NCBI GenBank assembly: GCA_963787645.1
Contig: CAWBDS010000003.1
Location: 930,001-994,000 of the forward strand
Length of the DNA stretch: 64,000 nucleotides
Reading direction: 5' to 3'
Source of the DNA: Palsa-504 sp963787645
GTDB taxonomy: Bacteria; Actinomycetota; Actinomycetes; Streptosporangiales; Streptosporangiaceae
The notes beneath the pieces are model-generated. The model was given only the letters and a program-made list of their open reading frames with translations. It was not told where the DNA came from and did not search any database. Below, one piece after another: positions 15,487 to 27,287 of the stretch. Made by a program: the position numbers and the translations under genes. Numbering within the stretch: the stretch's first letter is position 1; every line of letters starts with the position of its first letter.

Positions 15487-18400
15487 TCACACCTCCGTGC
15501 CGGTGTCGTCGGTGATGCCCGCCCGCCGCTGGTAGTCGCGCACCAGCTCCCGCAGCGCGGGCCCGCGCGGGCGGCGGCCGGACCGGATGTCACAGGCCAG
15601 CGCCTTGACCTCCTGGATGTGCACGTTCGGGTCCAGGACCACGTGGGCCAGGTCGTTCGCGGAGTCGCCGGTGGACAGGCCGTTGGCGCCCCAGTGGTAG
15701 GGCAGCCCGATCTGGTGCAGGCGCCGGCCCTGTACCTCGATGGTGCGGATCCGCGCGGTGACCAGGACGCGGGCCTCGATCGCAGTGCGGGCGGTGATGA
15801 TCGTGGCCCAGCCGGCGTTGCTCAGCCCCCGCTCGGCCGCCAGCTCCGGCGAGACCTCGCAGAAGAACTCCGGTTGCAGCTCGGACAGGTAGGGCAGCAT
15901 GCGCGACATGCCGCCCGCGGTGTGATGCTCGGTGAGCCGGTAGGTGGTGGCTACATACGGGAACACTGCCGAGCCCGGCTGGAGCCCGGACGGCTGCAGC
16001 GGGTTCTGCCGGTGCTTGATGACCTCCCGGACCGGATTGCGCTGCTGGCCGTAGAGCGGGTTGGCAAACGGGGATTCCTGAGGCTCGTAGTGCGCGGGCA
16101 GCGGGCCGTCCACCAGGCCGGCCGGGGCGAACAGCCAGGCCTTGCCGTCGGCCTGCAGGATGAACGGGTCGATGCCGGAGATCGCGGCCACGCCGGTGGC
16201 GTCGGCGGGCGGCCGGTAGGACGGGGCCCGGTCCGCGACGAAGTCCGGCACGTCGTGCCCGGTCCACTTCCCGGCCTCGGCGTCCCACCAGACCAGGGCC
16301 TTGCGCTCGCTCCACGGCTTGCCGTCCGGGTCGGCGGCGGCCCGGTTGTACAGGATGCGCCGGTTGGACGGCCAGGCCCAGCCCCACTCCGGGGCCACCC
16401 AGCTCTGCTCGAACCCGGGCTTGCGCCGGGCGGCCTGGTTGACGCCGTCGGCCCGGACACCGCAGTAGATCCAGCAGCCGCAGGCCGTGGACCCGTCGTC
16501 CTTGAGCTGGGTATAGGAAGACAGCGGCTGGCCGTCCGCGTCCCAGCCGTTGACCTCGGCCAGCACCGCCTCGGCCGACGGCTCGGCCAGCCGCCCCTCG
16601 ACCGGGTAGTCCCAGGTCAGGTCCAGCAGGGGCCGGTCCATCTCGTCGGTGGACGCGGCCAGCTTCGCCCGGATCCGCCGGCCCAGGTGGTAGGCGAACC
16701 ACAGGTCGCTGCGCGCGTCTCCGGCGGGCTCGACCGCCTCGTGGTGCCACTGCAGCATTCGCTGGGTGTTGGTGAACGACCCGTTCTTCTCAGTGTGCGC
16801 GGCGGCGGGCAGGAAGAACACCTCGGTGCCGATGTCCTCGGTGCGCATCTCGCCGGTCTCGAGCTCCGGGCCGTTCTGCCAGAACGTCGCGCTCTCGATC
16901 ATGACCAGGTCGCGGACCACCAGCCAGTCCAGGGCGGCCAGGCCGGCCCGCTGCATCCGGCCGTTGGCCGAGCCGACCGCCGGGTTCTCCCCGAACAGGA
17001 AGTAGCCCTGGCAGCGGCCTTCGATCTGCGCGACCACGGTCTCGTAGGTGCTGTGGGTGCCGGTCAGCCGGGGCAGGTAGCCGTAACAGAAGTCGTTGTC
17101 GGCGGTGGCCACGTCCCCCCACCAGGCCTTGAGCAGGCTGACCGTGTAGGCGCCCATCTCGGCCCAGAACCCCTTGTCGGCGCGCTCGGCGGCCACGTAG
17201 GTGGCCAGGTCCTCGTTCCCGTGCACGTGCGGGGTGGGCAGGTAACCGGGCAGCAGGTCGAACAGGGTGGGGATGTCGGTGGAGCCCTGGATCGAGGCGT
17301 GCCCGCGCAGCGCGAGAATGCCGCCGCCGGGCCGGCCGATGTTGCCCAGCAGCAATTGCAGGATGGCGGCGGTGCGGATGTACTGCACGCCCACGGTGTG
17401 CTGGGTCCAGCCGACGCTGTAGACGAACGCCGTGGTCCGGTCCGGACCAGAGTTCTCGGTAAGCAGCTGACAGACCTGGGCGAACGCGTCCGGGCGGACG
17501 CCGCAGACCTGTTCGGCCAGCTCCGGGGTGTAGCGCGCGAAGTGCCGCTTGAGCACCTGGAACACGCACCGCGGGTGCTGCAGCGTCTCGTCCCGGTCCG
17601 GATTGCGGTGCGCCGCGGCGCCACCCGAGCCGTGTGCCTCGCCCCGCCCGGCCCGCCGCACGTCGGCGCGCGCGGACCCGTTGTCCGGTCCGGACTCGTC
17701 CGGCCGGTCGCGGCTGCCGGCCGCCGCCGATACTTCGGCGCCCTGGTAGCGCCAGGCCTCGAAGTCGTAATGGCGGTGCTCACGGTCCAGGCCGGAGAAC
17801 ACCCCGTCCAGGTCCTCGGTGTCGGCGAAGTCCTCGGTCAGCAGCGTGGCCGCGTTGGTGTAGTGCACCACGTAGTCGCGGAAGTACTTCTCGTTGGTCA
17901 GGACGTAGTTGATGATCGCGCCCAGGAACACGATGTCGGCCCCGGCCCGGATGGGCACGTGCAGGTCAGCCACCGCGCTGGTCCGGGTGAACCGCGGGTC
18001 GACGTGGATGACCTTCGCGCCGCGCTTCTTGGCCTCCATGACCCACTGGAACCCCACCGGGTGGCACTCGGCCATGTTCGAGCCCTCGATGAGGATGCAG
18101 TCCGCGTTGGCCAGGTCCTGCTGGAAGCCGGTAGCGCCGCCGCGGCCGAAGCTAGTCCCCAGACCGGGGACGGTGGAGGAGTGTCATATCCGCGCCTGGT
18201 TCTCGATCTGGACCGCGCCCAGCGCGGTGAACAGCTTCTTGATCAGGTAGTTCTCTTCGTTGTCCAGCGTCGCGCCGCCCAGGCTGGCGAACCCGAGGGT
18301 GCGGCGGGTGCGGGCCCCGTCGACCTCCCACTGCCAGCCGTGCCGGCGCGCGGCCAGGACCCGGTCGGCGATCATGTCCATGGCCGTATCCAGGTCCAGG

Positions 18401-18732
18401 TCTTCCCACTTTTTTCCGAACGGCCGGCGGTATTTCACCTGGTACTCGCGCGAGCCTCCCGTGGTCAGCTGGAGACTGGCCGAACCCTTCGGGCACAGGC
18501 GGCCCCGGCTGACCGGGGAGTCCGGATCCCCCTCGATCTGGATGACGCGGTCATCCTTGACGTAGACCTTCTGCCCGCAGCCGACCGCGCAGTAGGGGCA
18601 GACCGACTTGACTACCTGGTCGGCGGTGCTGGTGCGGGCCACGCGGGGCCGAGCGCTCTTGGCCGCGGCGCCCAGGCCGCGGCGGTCCGTGCCGGTCAGC
18701 TGCCGGTAGACGGGCCAGTCCCTCGGTCTCAT
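15487..18732 (-). CDS. Selenocysteine-containing formate dehydrogenase catalytic subunit (FdnG/FdoG-like)
   Basis: About 1081 residues if the in-frame TGA at 18184-18186 is read as selenocysteine (residue 183). The N-terminal [4Fe-4S] motif is CPYCAVGC, then GRLCPKGSAS. The TGA sits in NQARIUHSSTVPGLGTSFGRGG, aligned with ARVUH of E. coli FdnG. Downstream are GSNMAECHPVGFQWV, the molybdopterin domains (SVGWTQHTVGVQYIR, GNIGRPGGGILALRGHASIQG, LFGENPAV), and a C-terminal cofactor-binding domain. A low-complexity acidic/basic insert lies at about residues 330-380. There is no convincing twin-arginine signal. A SECIS hairpin directly follows the TGA. The beta subunit starts 1 nt after the stop. 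Confidence 0.95.
18155..18171 (-). promoter_or_regulatory. Bacterial SECIS element for selenocysteine insertion
   Basis: Read on the minus strand, UGA is followed by 12 nt and then GUCCCC-GGUCU-GGGGAC, a perfect 6-bp stem with a 5-nt loop. The loop sequence GGUCU starts 18 nt after the UGA, the same loop and distance as in E. coli fdhF. This is the SelB recognition hairpin and supports reading the TGA as Sec rather than as a stop. Confidence 0.92.
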
Positions 18733-18837
18733 CGGTCCGCCTCACCTCCGCCGCGCAGCTACCCAGCCGCACCGCAATTCACTCCTCGTACCCAGTATTT
18801 CGTACGCTACTATCGCTGCGGCGGGAACCACGGCCCG

Positions 18838-19590
18838 TTAGGCCCTATTGAAAACCAGCAGGAATTCCAGCAGGCCATGATCCTGCGTGGTGACGAAGCC
18901 CGCGAAGCTCGGGTTCTGGATGTTGTAGTCGGAGAACAGGACCGGGATGTCACCGGAGACCTCGATCTGGCTGCCCTTGCGCTCGGCGCTCAGGGTGAAG
19001 GTGACCGCGCGGGTGGTGCCGTGCAGGGTCAGCCGGCCGTGCGCGGTGTAGGTCTTGATCGCTGCGGCGGCCGGCAGCGGGGCCAGGTCGATCGGGCCGG
19101 TCAGGGTGAACGTCCCGGTCGGGTACTGGGCCACGTCCATGATCCGGCCGTCGAACTGCGCGTCGCGCTGGCTCTTGTCGCTGTGCACGGTGGCCATCGG
19201 CACGCTGAACGCGGCCGCGCTGACCGTGCTGCCCGCGATGGTCAGGTGGCCGGTGACGGTGCTGGTCCGGCCCACCGCGGTGGCGTTCTGGCCGAGCAGC
19301 ACCTCGTTGACCCGGTAGCCGACCAGGGAGCCCGAGCCCACGGTCCAGGTGCCGGCCAGCGGGGCTGCGCTGGTCGTGCCGGCGGTGCTGCTCGTGCTGC
19401 TGGTACTGGTATTGCTCGGGGTGGCGCTGGCTGAGCCGCTGGGCGACAGCGACAGGGCCGCCGGAGTGCTGCCGTTGAAGAAGTGGATATAGATGAACGG
19501 CCCGGCGGCGGCCAAGACGACCAGCGCGGCGATAGCGGCCAGCAGCCAGCGCAGCCAGTGGCGGGGTCGGGTGAACGGCATGGCGGCCAT
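18838..19590 (-). CDS. YceI-like family protein with N-terminal membrane anchor
   Basis: 250 residues. A basic N-terminus and a transmembrane helix (~residues 14-34, WLLAAIAALVVLAAAGPFIY) are followed by a Ser/Thr-rich linker (~45-75) and a YceI domain (GTWTVGSGSLVGYRVNEVL, VSAAAFSVPMATVHSD, RDAQFDGRIMDVAQYPTGTF, VSGDIPVLFSDYNI). YceI proteins are lipocalin-like barrels that bind isoprenoid-type lipids. I infer an extracellular, membrane-tethered protein. It lies downstream of the formate dehydrogenase on the same strand, with about 105 bp between. Confidence 0.85.
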   Translation of the reverse strand: MAAMPFTRPRHWLRWLLAAIAALVVLAAAGPFIYIHFFNGSTPAALSLSPSGSASATPSNTSTSSTSSTAGTTSAAPLAGTWTVGSGSLVGYRVNEVLLGQNATAVGRTSTVTGHLTIAGSTVSAAAFSVPMATVHSDKSQRDAQFDGRIMDVAQYPTGTFTLTGPIDLAPLPAAAAIKTYTAHGRLTLHGTTRAVTFTLSAERKGSQIEVSGDIPVLFSDYNIQNPSFAGFVTTQDHGLLEFLLVFNRA

Positions 19591-19644
19591 TATTCAGGCG
19601 CTGGCTCTCAGCGGGCTCTGGCCACGCTCTAGACTCACTGACAA

Positions 19645-20163
19645 ATGATCCTGATCGTGGCCGGGGTATCGGGCAGCGGCAAGACGACCGTGGGCGCGCT
19701 GGTGGCCGGGCGCCTGGGGTGGTCGTTCGCCGACGCGGACACGTTCCATCCGGCCGCGAACATCGCCAAGATGGCGGCCGGGATCCCGCTCACCGACGCG
19801 GACCGCCAGCCGTGGCTGCACGCCATCGACGCCTGGATGGACGGGCATCTCGCCCGGGGCGAATCCGCGGTGGTGACCTGTTCCGCGCTCAAGCGCGCCT
19901 ACCGGGACGAACTGCTCGACGGGCGGCCGCGGGCGCGGATGGTCTTCCTGAGCGTTTCCCGCGACGAGGTGGCCCGGCGGCTGGCCGCCCGGCACGGCCA
20001 CTTCTTTCCCGCGGCCCTGATCGGCAGCCAGTTCGGCGCGCTCGAGCCGCCGACGCCGGACGAGGCGCGCGTCACCGTGATACCCGGCGGGCATGATCCC
20101 GCGCAGACGGCGGCGGCTATTATCGCGGTAGTCCGAGGCGCCGGTCAGAGGACAGAGCGATGA
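19645..20163 (+). CDS. gntK: Gluconokinase
   Basis: 172 residues, the typical GntK size. It phosphorylates D-gluconate to 6-phosphogluconate with ATP. Visible are the P-loop GVSGSGKTT (residues 7-15), FADADTFHP, NIAKMAAGIPLTDADRQPWL, CSALKRAYRD and SQFGALEPP. The stop overlaps the start of the downstream Smr-domain gene (ATGA), so the two are co-translated. No gluconate permease is nearby. Confidence 0.92.
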   Translation: MILIVAGVSGSGKTTVGALVAGRLGWSFADADTFHPAANIAKMAAGIPLTDADRQPWLHAIDAWMDGHLARGESAVVTCSALKRAYRDELLDGRPRARMVFLSVSRDEVARRLAARHGHFFPAALIGSQFGALEPPTPDEARVTVIPGGHDPAQTAAAIIAVVRGAGQRTER

Positions 20164-20411
20164 AGCTGAAGCTTGACCTGCACGAGATTTACAACCGCGG
20201 GCAGGACATCGACCGCGCGCTGCAGGCGATTTTCGACGAGGCGGCGGCAAAGAAGGCCCCGCTGATCGAGATCATCCCCGGCAAAGGGTCCGGACAGCTC
20301 AAGAAGCACGTGCTGCGGTTCCTGGAGCGTAAAGACATCAAGGCCAAGTACCACCGGATCGAGAAGGACTCCAAGAACTTCGGCCGGCTGTTCGTGCATT
20401 TCCGCTGGTAG
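20160..20411 (+). CDS. Smr-domain (small MutS-related) protein
   Basis: 83 residues forming one Smr domain. It begins with the LDLH motif (KLKLDLHEIYNRG) and has the conserved glycine-rich loop PLIEIIPGKGSGQLK followed by HRIEKDSKNFGRLFVHF. Smr domains are nucleases or nucleic-acid-binding modules; free-standing ones of this length are common in actinobacteria with no settled role. It is coupled to gntK by a 4-nt overlap. Confidence 0.85.
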   Translation: MKLKLDLHEIYNRGQDIDRALQAIFDEAAAKKAPLIEIIPGKGSGQLKKHVLRFLERKDIKAKYHRIEKDSKNFGRLFVHFRW

Positions 20412-20474
20412 GCATCGCTTTCCCTGACGTGGGCGTCGGGCTGCCGAGGATAGATAGCAGCAGGTAGGGAAACA

Positions 20475-20496
20475 TTCAGGGCAGACTCTCCCTGAA
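20475..20496. repeat. Inverted repeat upstream of lipoprotein gene
   Basis: TTCAGGG and CCCTGAA form perfect 7-bp arms with an 8-nt loop, ~75 bp before the lipoprotein start and ~65 bp after the Smr stop. It could be an operator or a weak terminator; there is no T-tract. Confidence 0.4.
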
Positions 20497-20570
20497 CACT
20501 GAGAATCTGCGAACTCCCCCGCATACGGCAGCCCTCAGTAGCACATCCGACCGAGACTAAGGACGCGCAA

Positions 20571-21131
20571 ATGCGATTCCCACTCGAGGCTCGCCGGATC
20601 ATCGTGGTTCCGGCGCTCGGCCTGGCGCTCGCACTAGCGGTTGCCGCCTGCAGCAGCAGTTCCAGTTCCTCCTCGTCAGCGCCGTCGCCCACGGCGAGCC
20701 AGACGTCGACCGCCGCGGGGTCTCCGTCGGCGGTCCCGGCGTCCTCGACCCCGGCCTCCTCGGGCAACTCCGGCGCCGTGGCGGCGATCACCGCGAACTG
20801 GGAGAAGTTCTTCAGCTCCAGCACCCCGCTGTCCCAGCGGGTCGCGCTGCTGCAGAACGGGAGCACGTTCTCCTCGGCCATCGACTCCTTCAGCAAGCTG
20901 CCGCTGGCCAACGGGATCGGGGCCAAGGTCACCGGGGTCACGGTGACCTCGTCCACGTCGGCCAACGTGACCTACAGCATCGTGTCCGGCAGCACCACGC
21001 TGCTGGGCGGCCAGTCCGGCAAGGCGGTGTACCAGGACGGGACCTGGAAGGTCGGCGACGCCAGCCTGTGCGGCCTGTTCAAGCTGGTGCCCGGCGGCTC
21101 GGTGCCCGCCGCGTGCAACTCGGCCAGCTGA
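20571..21131 (+). CDS. MTB12-like lipoprotein
   Basis: 186 residues. A lipoprotein signal (basic start, hydrophobic core LALALAVAAC) gives a lipobox cysteine at ~residue 28, followed by a long Ser/Ala/Pro linker. The C-terminal ~110 residues (AAITANWEKFFSSSTPLSQRVALLQNG, then GKAVYQDGTWKVGDASLCGLFKL) match the low-molecular-weight antigen MTB12 domain, typical of surface lipoproteins in actinobacteria. Its role is unknown. It is followed closely by an MFS exporter. Confidence 0.85.
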   Translation: MRFPLEARRIIVVPALGLALALAVAACSSSSSSSSSAPSPTASQTSTAAGSPSAVPASSTPASSGNSGAVAAITANWEKFFSSSTPLSQRVALLQNGSTFSSAIDSFSKLPLANGIGAKVTGVTVTSSTSANVTYSIVSGSTTLLGGQSGKAVYQDGTWKVGDASLCGLFKLVPGGSVPAACNSAS

Positions 21132-21140
21132 GGCGTTTCG

Positions 21141-22706
21141 TTGGCCAGGCAGGCTGAGGCCGTCTCCGGTGATTCCGGGCTGGTCGCCCGCGGGGGCCGC
21201 GGGCTGGCCCTGACCACCTTGTGCACCCTGCTGTTCCTGACCTTCCTGGACAACACCGTGGTCAGCGTCGCGCTGGGCGACGTGCAGACCGCTCTGAAGG
21301 CGAACGTCACCGACCTGCAGTGGGTGGTCGGCGCGTACGCGCTGACCTTCGCCAGCTTGATGCTGGCCTGCGGGATGGTCGGCGACGAGCTCGGCCGCAA
21401 GAAGGTGATGCTGGCCGGCGTGGCGGTGTTCTGCGCCGGTTCGGTGCTGTCGGCGCTGGCTCCCAACCCGGCGGTGCTGATCGCCGGGCGGGCGGTGATG
21501 GGCGCGGGCGCGGCGGCCAGCGAGCCGGGCACGCTGTCCATGCTCCGCCATCTCTACCCGGACGCCCGGGCCCGCAGCCGGGCCATCGGCGTGTGGGCGG
21601 GCACCTCGGGGTTCGCGCTGGCCATGGGCCCGGTGGTGGGCGGCGTGCTGATCGGGCTGTGGAGCTGGCGGGGCATCTTCTGGTTCAACTTGTTCTTCGG
21701 GCTGGTCGTGCTGATCGTGGCGGCGGTCATCCTGCCGGAGAGCGCCGATCCGACGGCGGCGCGGGTGGACACCGCGGGCACGCTGCTGGGCGCGGGCACG
21801 CTGGCCACGTTCGTGTTCGCGATCATCGACTCGGAGTCGGCGGGCTTCGGCTCGGCGGCGGTGATCGTGCTGCTGTGCGCGAGCGTGGTAATGGCCGTGG
21901 CCTTCGTGTTCCGGGAGCGGCGGGCCGAGCGCCCGCTGCTCGACCTGCGCTACCTGCGCAGGCCGCGGTTCACCACGCCCAACGTGGTCGCGGTGTGCAC
22001 GTACTTCGCCACCTTCGCGATCTTCTTCTTCACCGCGCTGTACCTGGTCGAGGTGGTCCAGGCCTCCGGCTACAAGCTGGCCCTGGTGTTCCTGCCGATG
22101 ACCGTGCTGATGATCGTGGCCTCGGTCCTGGCCGGCCGGTGGACCGCGACGGTCGGGCCGCGGTGGTCGATCACCATCGGGTGCGTGCTGCTGGCCGCCG
22201 GGCTGTTCCTGGCCGAGGGCTTCCTGTCCCCGCATCCCGGCTACCCCGGGCTGGTGGTGGCGCTGAGCCTGGCCGGCCTGGGCATCGGGACCATGGTGGT
22301 GCCGATCACGTCCTCGGTGCTGTCCGCGGTACCCGCGGAGCGGTCCGGCATGGCCGCGTCGGCCACCAACACCAGCCGGGAGATCGGCGCGGTAACGGGG
22401 GTGGCCATCCTCGGGTCGCTGGTCTACTCCCAGCTGCACGCCAGCCTGATCAGCCAGCTCAACCACCTGGGCATCCCGGCCAGCTTCCAGGGCCAGGTCA
22501 TCACCGCCATCGAGACCGGGGCGATTCCGCAGAACACGAACTACGGGCCGTTCGAGAAGCTGGTCAAGGAGGTCATCGGGGCCGCGTACTCGGCGTTCCA
22601 CAGCGGGCTGCACGCCGCGCTGTACCTGTCGGCGGCGCTGGCGCTGGCCGCCGGGCTGCTGGCCTTGATCACGCTACGCTCACAACCGGTCGACGCAGGG
22701 TCTTGA
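21141..22706 (+). CDS. MFS transporter, DHA2 (EmrB/QacA) family
   Basis: 521 residues with about 14 membrane helices. It starts with TTG at 21141, ten bases after the lipoprotein stop. Family motifs are FLDNTVVSVALGDVQ in helix 1, LQWVVGAYALTFASLMLACGMVGDELGRKKVM (motif A, split across helices 2 and 3) and GAAASEPGTLSMLRHLYP. These proton-driven antiporters export drugs or metabolites. No regulator adjoins it, so the substrate is unknown. Confidence 0.92.
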   Translation: MARQAEAVSGDSGLVARGGRGLALTTLCTLLFLTFLDNTVVSVALGDVQTALKANVTDLQWVVGAYALTFASLMLACGMVGDELGRKKVMLAGVAVFCAGSVLSALAPNPAVLIAGRAVMGAGAAASEPGTLSMLRHLYPDARARSRAIGVWAGTSGFALAMGPVVGGVLIGLWSWRGIFWFNLFFGLVVLIVAAVILPESADPTAARVDTAGTLLGAGTLATFVFAIIDSESAGFGSAAVIVLLCASVVMAVAFVFRERRAERPLLDLRYLRRPRFTTPNVVAVCTYFATFAIFFFTALYLVEVVQASGYKLALVFLPMTVLMIVASVLAGRWTATVGPRWSITIGCVLLAAGLFLAEGFLSPHPGYPGLVVALSLAGLGIGTMVVPITSSVLSAVPAERSGMAASATNTSREIGAVTGVAILGSLVYSQLHASLISQLNHLGIPASFQGQVITAIETGAIPQNTNYGPFEKLVKEVIGAAYSAFHSGLHAALYLSAALALAAGLLALITLRSQPVDAGS

Positions 22707-22795
22707 CATTTCCCGCTTCTTGAGCGGAAGTGGAAGTGGACCGGCAACGGCGCACGGCCATACCTCGACGGCACGACAGCGAAGCGAGGCAGCCC

Positions 22796-23287
22796 ATGGT
22801 CTGTTACGCCCGTCCTGCACTCAGGATGGCAGCGGTGCTGCTGGTGGTATTCGTAGTGTTCGGCCGTTCGGCCGGACACTTTTTTAATGCCACGGGACTG
22901 CTCGTCGCGCTCGCGGTGGCGGTAGGCGGCGCGGCGCTGATGGCGGCGGTGGCGTTCGCGGTGTTCCTGTCGGTGCGGCGGCGGCGGGCGGTGACCGGCG
23001 GGTGCGTGCACTGCCAGCTGCGCTGCCAGCACGCCATGACCGAAGGCTCGCGCCGGCTGCTGATCGCCAGCACGGTGGACCGCGGGGCGGCCGCTGTTGG
23101 GCGTGTGCCGCTACGGGCGGGGGCGCCTCGGCCGCCCGTTAGGGCGCAGGCGCCTCGGTGGCCGGATCGGCCGGCCTTGTCGTCGCGGCCGGCTCGTGTG
23201 CCGCAGTCGGCGGCTGCTATGCCGCGGCCGGTTCCGATGCCGCGCCCCGGGGGCGGGGCGGAACGCCGGGAGCGGGCGCGCGTCTGA
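22796..23287 (+). CDS. Small membrane protein, unknown
   Basis: About 163 residues from ATG 22796; a GTG at 22730 would add 22 polar residues. Two hydrophobic helices (AAVLLVVFVVFGRSAGHFF and LLVALAVAVGGAALMAAVAFAVF) are followed by a CVHCQLRCQH motif that could bind metal, and a proline/arginine-rich tail that may be antisense-like. No family recognised. Moderate support as a gene because the hydrophobic segments are in good codon context. Confidence 0.5.
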   Translation: MVCYARPALRMAAVLLVVFVVFGRSAGHFFNATGLLVALAVAVGGAALMAAVAFAVFLSVRRRRAVTGGCVHCQLRCQHAMTEGSRRLLIASTVDRGAAAVGRVPLRAGAPRPPVRAQAPRWPDRPALSSRPARVPQSAAAMPRPVPMPRPGGGAERRERARV

Positions 23288-23313
23288 GTCTGGTCGGGCT
23301 CAGGCGGTCTTGA

Positions 23314-23583
23314 TCAGGCTGGCGGGTCGTCCCGGACGACGTGCTGGGTGTAATGCTCCGCGCCACACTCGGGGCAGTGCTCGTAGGTCTCGTACACCTT
23401 GTTCGACGCGGAGATCGACGCCACCTGGCGGGCCAGCTCGGTGCGGGCCCGCGCGGTGGGCGGGGTGCCGAACAGGGAGATCGTCTTGATCCGGCGCCTG
23501 GCCGCGGAGCGGGGAATCCGCCAGGTGTACCCGCACTCCTCGCAGGTCCTGGCCACGTTCGCGCGCTGCCACGGAAACGGCAT
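23314..23583 (-). CDS. Small zinc-ribbon-like protein
   Basis: 89 residues from ATG 23583. Two CxxC pairs (CEECGYTWRIPR near residue 14 and CPECGAEHYTQH near 75) flank a central helical region, the layout of a zinc ribbon. The function is unknown. A longer frame upstream runs antisense to other sequence and is rejected. Confidence 0.65.
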   Translation of the reverse strand: MPFPWQRANVARTCEECGYTWRIPRSAARRRIKTISLFGTPPTARARTELARQVASISASNKVYETYEHCPECGAEHYTQHVVRDDPPA

Positions 23584-23599
23584 GGGTTCGATCCTTGTC

Positions 23600-23914
23600 C
23601 TATTGCGCGGGGCCCGAGCGAGCGGCCATGCTGGCCACGGTCGCGCCGACCAGCGCGCACACCAAAGCGGCCAGGAGCAGCGCCGCGGCCACCGCGAAAA
23701 CGACGTCGTGCGTGGCGGACGACTGGCCGCTCGCACGTGAAATCACGCCGATCGCCACGCCGGCCGCGGCCAGCGGGAAGCTACCGTGCCGGTTCCAGCG
23801 GTTGCGGCCCGCGCGCTGAACCCCGGCCTGGCGCCGGGTCCGGATCAGCATGACCACGACGCCGATGACCATCACGGCGCCCGCCGCTAGGGCACCTATG
23901 GCCAGTGGCTGCAT
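23600..23914 (-). CDS. Small membrane protein, unknown
   Basis: 104 residues with three hydrophobic helices (LAIGALAAGAVMVIGVVVML, SFPLAAAGVAIGVIS and VFAVAAALLLAALVCALVG) separated by a basic RTRRQAGVQRAGRNRWNR loop. No family recognised. It sits 16 nt upstream of the zinc-ribbon gene in the same direction, so they may be co-transcribed. Confidence 0.65.
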   Translation of the reverse strand: MQPLAIGALAAGAVMVIGVVVMLIRTRRQAGVQRAGRNRWNRHGSFPLAAAGVAIGVISRASGQSSATHDVVFAVAAALLLAALVCALVGATVASMAARSGPAQ

Positions 23915-23991
23915 CCTCGGGCTCCCTTCCGCCGGTTCGCACTTTCATGGTAGTTCGTCCGGCGGGTACGCCTGCGCTGCGGTGATCTGGC

Positions 23992-24351
23992 TCAGGCCGG
24001 ATCGGGCGGCTCCGGCTCGAACAGATCGAGCGGGGCGCCTTCGACGCTCAGCACGGTAAAGCCCGCATCGGTCCCGCTGGTGTGGATCTCTCCGGCATCC
24101 CAGCGAGCGCCCCACCCGGCGGTGATCGGCACCCGCTCGCCGTCCGGCCCGGCCACCCAGCCCTGGCCCGCGACGACCAGGAAAAGCTGCGTGCCGGTCG
24201 CGGGATGCGTCCCGATGGTCCCGCCGGGCGCCACGCTCAGGCAGGTCAGCTGGACCTGGCCGGTGCCGGCCGCGATGCGCGTGGCGCGGAATCCGTGGCT
24301 GCCGTAGGCGTGCACGAGCTTCTCGCCGCGATCGAACTGAAAGATCTCCAC
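23992..24351 (-). CDS. Cupin-domain protein
   Basis: 119 residues with a single double-stranded beta-helix: GGTIGTHPATGTQLFLVVAGQGWV followed by RVPITAGWGARWDAGEIHTS. The two cupin motifs are present but only part of the usual His/Glu metal set is kept (His in GTHP and EIH). Enzymatic or sensory role unknown. Downstream, by 16 nt, of the PRC-barrel-like gene, in the same direction. Confidence 0.75.
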   Translation of the reverse strand: MEIFQFDRGEKLVHAYGSHGFRATRIAAGTGQVQLTCLSVAPGGTIGTHPATGTQLFLVVAGQGWVAGPDGERVPITAGWGARWDAGEIHTSGTDAGFTVLSVEGAPLDLFEPEPPDPA

Positions 24352-24367
24352 GAGGGCCCCTTCGGGG

Positions 24368-24826
24368 TCAGGGCAGCGGGCCGTAGCCCCGGCGGCCCCG
24401 GGTCATGCCGAAGACGTCGTAGTAGGTCTGGTTGAACGGCCGGGCCTGGTTGAAGTCACTGAGGTGGATGACCGGCGAGCCGGACGGCGGCGGGAGCGTC
24501 GCGGCCTGGGAGCGGTCCAGGTCGCAGCGAATGTAGCCGACGGTGATCGCCGCGATCTTGTCCGCCTGGACGAACCGCAGGTGGTGCGGCCGGAGCGCCT
24601 CGAGGCGGTGGGCGGCCGACGGGTGACCGCGGCTCAGATCGCGCTGAATCTGCCGGTCCGTCCAGGTGCCACCGCCCACCCACACCACGATGCCTTCGAA
24701 GATGTCTTCCTCGGGCACGTCCAGGACGTGCTCCAAGATGCCGAACTGCTCGCCGTCGCTGGTCAGTACTGGTATGCCCGGAGTGGCCGCCAGGTAAGAA
24801 ACCGGGAACTCATCGTCGGTGTCCAT
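24368..24826 (-). CDS. PRC-barrel-like hypothetical protein
   Basis: 152 residues. The first ~100 (GIPVLTSDGEQFGILEHVLDVPEEDIFEGIVV, then HHLRFVQADKIAAITVGYIRC) look like a PRC-barrel-type beta domain. The end is proline rich. Such proteins are common in actinobacteria without assigned function. Confidence 0.65.
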   Translation of the reverse strand: MDTDDEFPVSYLAATPGIPVLTSDGEQFGILEHVLDVPEEDIFEGIVVWVGGGTWTDRQIQRDLSRGHPSAAHRLEALRPHHLRFVQADKIAAITVGYIRCDLDRSQAATLPPPSGSPVIHLSDFNQARPFNQTYYDVFGMTRGRRGYGPLP

Positions 24827-24856
24827 GCCCGTATCCTGCCATGGGCGGCCACCTGG

Positions 24857-27244
<2,388 letters not shown>

Positions 27245-27287
27245 CGCGTCTCCATGCGTCCTGTCTACCTGATCAGCGGGACTGGGC

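Noticed and set aside
18184..18186. TGA in the formate dehydrogenase gene as a nonsense mutation
   Set aside because: It lies at the known selenocysteine position and is followed by a matching SECIS hairpin.
15619..19434. 1271-codon open frame on the plus strand
   Set aside because: Antisense to the formate dehydrogenase genes; its composition is the usual GC-bias artefact and no domain is visible.
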